Source: Onchocerca volvulus
Lineage: Eukaryota; Nematoda; Chromadorea; Rhabditida; Onchocercidae
NCBI GenBank assembly: GCA_000499405.2
Contig: HG738137.1
Span: 8,383,609-8,447,608 of the forward strand
DNA length: 64,000 nt
Direction of reading: 5' to 3'
The notes below the pieces were generated by a model, which was not told the DNA's origin, ran no database searches, and worked only from the letters and a program-made list of their open reading frames with translations. This document shows, in pieces, positions 60,476 to 64,000 of this stretch. The position numbers and the translations under genes were made by a program. The first letter of the stretch is position 1, and every line of letters begins with the position of its first letter.

Positions 60476-62055
60476 TGTATGCAAGAATTGTTCTAATCGC
60501 ATGCAAATTGTTTATTCTAACATTTCTTGACAATCATTGCTTCCTCAGATATGCTATTGGAAAATGTGAAATTATCAGGAGAAATTCATTCTCAATTATT
60601 TCGAATTTTCCAGTATTTTATGTTTTTTGTTGATAAAAAATAAAATATGGGAAGAAAGATGGATGAAGAAGGAAAAGAAAGAAAAAATGAAAAGCTGTTT
60701 GAATAGTTTTGTATTATAATTGATTCCATTTTTTTTGAAAATTTTTTTTTCGAAAAGTTTTTCATTTATGAAAACATTTCAATTATGCGGAAAAGTTTTT
60801 TTTTTTTTTGATTGCAAAGAAAATTTTGATTTATTGATGAATTAATCAAACACCAAATTTTCAATTAAATATTGATCATAACAGTTGCTTTATGATTAAG
60901 ATTTTTTAGGTAAATTTTATTTTCTTTTTATATTCATTATAAATTTTCTTTTTTCTTCCTTTTTAAATTTTTCATATCATGAAAAACCTATCATACTATT
61001 GAAATATAGCGTAAATTAGAAAAAAAAAAGATAAATTTCAAAATGATAACAGGAATAGTAGTAATTAATTAGATTAATTTGTTAAATTTAATAAATAAAA
61101 TTAATAAATTTGAGGAATGAAACATTAGTTTACTTAATAGTTATTTTTCTTCATCTTACTAAACTTTTTTCTTTTATTTTTTTCCCTTCTTTCTTTCTCT
61201 TTTAATTTTTCTTTCGTTTAATTTATTTAATTTCAGTTTGGAAAATTCTTTTAAAAGATTTATTTGAATATGAAAATAAGCTTATTGTTTATATTCAATT
61301 TTAAATTGAATAAAAAATTTCCTATTCGTTTTTCTTTTCTCTCAATTTGTTAATCTTCCAAAAATATTTATATAAATATGAAATAGTAAAATTATATTAA
61401 TTTTAGACTTATTTTAAATTTGATAATAACAACAAAAATGAAATTTTCATCACATAAATACCATTTTTCCATTTTTTTTTTTTTTTTTATTTATTGCAAT
61501 TATTAATTATTTAATACAAAAAAAAGGAAAAATTTTCTCGGATAAAATATTCTATAAAAGATAAAATAATGGGCATATTAATACAATTACCTCAAAAGAA
61601 TAGATAAAAAGGAGAAAGATAAATACTGATTATCAATATTTATTTTCAGTTTTCCATTAATCGGTATTCAAATATTTTGATATTTTCAGTTTCTCTCTCC
61701 TTCTCTTCGTTATCATTAATTATTATCAATGCTCAATTATTTTGACATTCTCATACTTTCTCTCTTTCTCTCTTCCTCTTCTTTTTTATGTTGTTCTTTT
61801 AAGATAAGTTTGTAATAATATGCTCATTAATGATAATATTTCATTGAGTTTTTTTTTAATTTAATTTAGCAAAAATTAAAATATAAGCGAAATATATGAT
61901 AGATAAAAGAGAAATCGAAAAAGAAAATGAAAAAGAGGATAAATTCAATATTTAAAATTTTAATTAAAACAAGCCGCAATCATTTCAATTACATACAACC
62001 ATGCTGCACCGTACTTTTTTTCAAATATTTTGCAATCATTCCTAATCCTTTCATA

Positions 62056-62067
62056 TCTTCCTCCTCT

Positions 62068-62105
<38 letters not shown>

Positions 62106-62142
62106 TTCCTCCTCCTCCCCCTCCTCCTCCTCCTCCTCTTTA
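62056..62142 (+). repeat. (TCC/TTCC)n microsatellite
   Basis: About 87 bases of TCC units with scattered CTT changes. It causes apparent poly-Ser and Pro-rich frames that are not genes. Confidence 0.95.
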
Positions 62143-62997
62143 TCATCCCATTTTAACATCCGATAGACAAATAAATAGCTCTACTTTAAATTTTCTTCCA
62201 GACATTATTGACCCTCAGTTTCTCCTCTACTTCCTCTTCCGCTCTTTGAATATTGATAGCAAATTTTGAGCTGATTTTAGCCAACTTTTTTGAAAACAAA
62301 TTCTCATTTTCAGAATTTATTATTTTATTCATTAAATATTATTAAATTGATATTTGGATGAAATTAAATATTAAAATGTTTAGTTTATGCTTATTTTGCT
62401 GTTTATTTTTACTTACAAGACGTTAAAGCAAGAAATAAGAAATAGAATAGTCAAAAATTAAATATTTAATATTTAATTTAATTTAATATCAATTTTAATA
62501 AGTGATCCAATTTATTAAGTTTTTTTTTTTTTTTTTTCACCGACAATGGAAATTTATAAGTTTGTTTTCTTTTTTTTTCGTCATGTAATTTTATAAGATT
62601 TTTGAAATTTATTCTTTTCATTAAGATTTGCTAAAATCAAACAAAAATTTTATTAAGAACTTTGGTGCTTTTTTCGTTTTCTTTTTTGAACTTATTAAAT
62701 AAATATTAAATATTTAATCAAAAAATTCGATGAAGATAATGAATAAATATAATTTATAATTAGTATCCAACATATTTTTTTTCCTTTTTTTTCTTTATTG
62801 ATTATGTTTCCGGAATGGATGAGTAGATTATTTATTCATTTTTACATTATTATTTTTTTCAAAGTCATAGGAACAAATAATTTTTCTGATTATCAATAAT
62901 TGTCGGTATTTTCGTAAATTATGCATAACCAATCCCATTTCATATTAAATTTTAATTTTCTGGTAATAGCCAATCAAGGATAGTGGAAAAAAGCATT

Positions 62998-63232
62998 GAT
63001 ATATTTTATCTTTAAGCTTCCGAAATATTAATCCAGTTAGAATGATATAATTTAATCTGTAAACTTATAAAATATTCAGTCTGGTTAGAATGATATAATT
63101 TGATCTTCAGAATTTCCGAAATATTCAATCCAGTTAAAATGATGTAGTTTTATCTGTAAATTTTCTACATATTCAGTCCGATTAGAATAATACAATTTTG
63201 TCGCTAAATTTCCGAAATATTAATTCAATCAG
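62998..63232 (+). repeat. Degenerate ~49-bp tandem array, about five units
   Basis: Each unit runs TTTCCGAAATATTNAATCCAG, then TTAGAATGATATAATTT and ATCTGTAAA. Unit starts are near 63020, 63064, 63111, 63161 and 63210. Confidence 0.7.
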
Positions 63233-63379
63233 AAATTCAGAAAAAGAAAGGAAAAGCAATATGAATAAAGAGGGAGAGAGTACTGGTAAGGTTTTTTTTT
63301 TTTTAGTTCTTAAATATTAATTGGAATAAATTGTTGATCTTTACAATCTATGCAAATCGTTTCGATTATATATGTATGG

Positions 63380-63436
63380 CATGCGTGGGTGTACGTGGGT
63401 GTGCGTGGATGTGGGTGGGCGTGTGTGGGCGTGTAT
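63380..63436 (+). repeat. G-rich GT tract
   Basis: In a region of about 25% G+C this 57-base tract is over half G, with five GGG runs (for example GTGGGTGGGCGTGTGTGGGC). It may be a mutated (GT)n or GTGGGC microsatellite. Confidence 0.8.
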
Positions 63437-64000
63437 AGATAGTACGTATGGGTTCATTTGTATAATAAAATAGTTCAGTGAAGGTCATTATTCATTCCGA
63501 TGGCATCTTATATGCCTACGATCCTCTTCGATGTTCCATTTCCTACTGCCGATATATCGAAATTAGTTTGCCATCCACTAGCTTATTACGATTAAATTTG
63601 TTAAATTTGAATTTCTTTCTTCAAATTCTGATAATGTCCAATGAATTTCTATACGTCAAGAAATGATTTCCTTGCGGATATATTGAATTTTTGTGATTAT
63701 AAATGATCTTTTTCCGGATTTATTCAAATTCCTAACAACATTATAATAGTATATCTTTCCGGATTTACTGATTTTCAGAAGTCACTAATTGATCCACTTT
63801 CCAATTTCGCAAGTTTTATTGTGCGAAAAATTTCACTAGAAACCTGGATATTAATATGTAATCATTTACATCAGATCAGTAAAGTCGAAAAGGTGAAGAT
63901 ATATCTTTCAATATAATTGAAGAGCAACTTTCAAGCACATTAAACTTTAAATTTTATATCCCAAGTTGAAAGTCTACATTTTAGACAATTTATTTGTCCA

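Larger units (their letters stand above)
51852..64000. other. Gene-poor region upstream of the cyclase
   Basis: About 12.1 kb with no exon chain I can support on either strand. Open frames here are short and A+T-driven or come from repeats. It contains two short inverted-end elements, several degenerate tandem arrays, a (TCC)n tract and a G-rich GT tract. The cyclase promoter should lie at its left end. Small genes with short exons could be missed. Confidence 0.5.

Noticed and set aside
61927..62269. Ser-rich and Pro-rich frames
   Set aside because: They translate a (TCC)n microsatellite in two frames.
63478..63666. 62-codon frame at the right end of the window
   Set aside because: It starts at GTG, has no recognised motif and no exon partner. 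A lone exon cannot be excluded, but there is not enough to call it.

Overview
The window is about three-quarters A+T and reads as nuclear DNA of a spirurid or filarial-type nematode. The basis is many short exons with TTTCAG-like acceptors, short introns mixed with long ones, start codons sitting a few bases after a splice acceptor (the pattern of spliced-leader trans-splicing), and proteins that resemble nematode and animal families. The species cannot be named from the sequence alone. Nearly every gene is split into small exons, so I rebuilt the models by hand. The five larger models keep frame across 3 to 24 exons and give lengths typical of their families.

Layout from left to right. (1) A two-exon gene on the minus strand (400-727) encodes an 85-residue putative secreted protein. 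(2) IFT88/OSM-5 (2526-12572, plus, 19 exons, 815 aa) is a TPR protein of intraflagellar transport, with an X-box-like motif 66 bases before its ATG. (3) Prefoldin subunit 2 (13798-15496, minus, 3 exons, 149 aa). (4) An ERLEC1/XTP3-B-type ER lectin with two MRH domains (17439-21049, minus, 10 exons, 494 aa). (5) A CAP-H/DPY-26 class condensin kleisin (23217-32210, plus, 24 exons, 1229 aa). (6) A receptor-type guanylyl cyclase (33460-51843, minus, 24 exons, 1056 aa), whose fourth intron holds a decayed Helitron-type helicase inside a composite element with inverted ends. (7) About 12 kb (51.9-64 kb) with no gene I can support, filled with degenerate tandem repeats, microsatellites and two short inverted-end elements of the same family as the one in the cyclase intron.

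These are unrelated single genes and not a pathway cluster. IFT88 and the receptor cyclase may both act in ciliated sensory neurons, but that is inference from family roles. ERLEC1 and the condensin gene diverge from a shared 2.2-kb upstream region that carries a cluster of TGACGT-type motifs, including CCACGTCA (the complement of an unfolded-protein-response element), and an E2F-like site. I see no tRNA, rRNA, CRISPR array or prokaryotic operon. The most useful items for a second look are the unlisted small secreted protein, the IFT88 X-box, the triple splice acceptor and the partial exon duplication in the cyclase, the intronic Helitron remnant, and a roughly 500-bp dispersed repeat present in opposite orientations in two gene introns.
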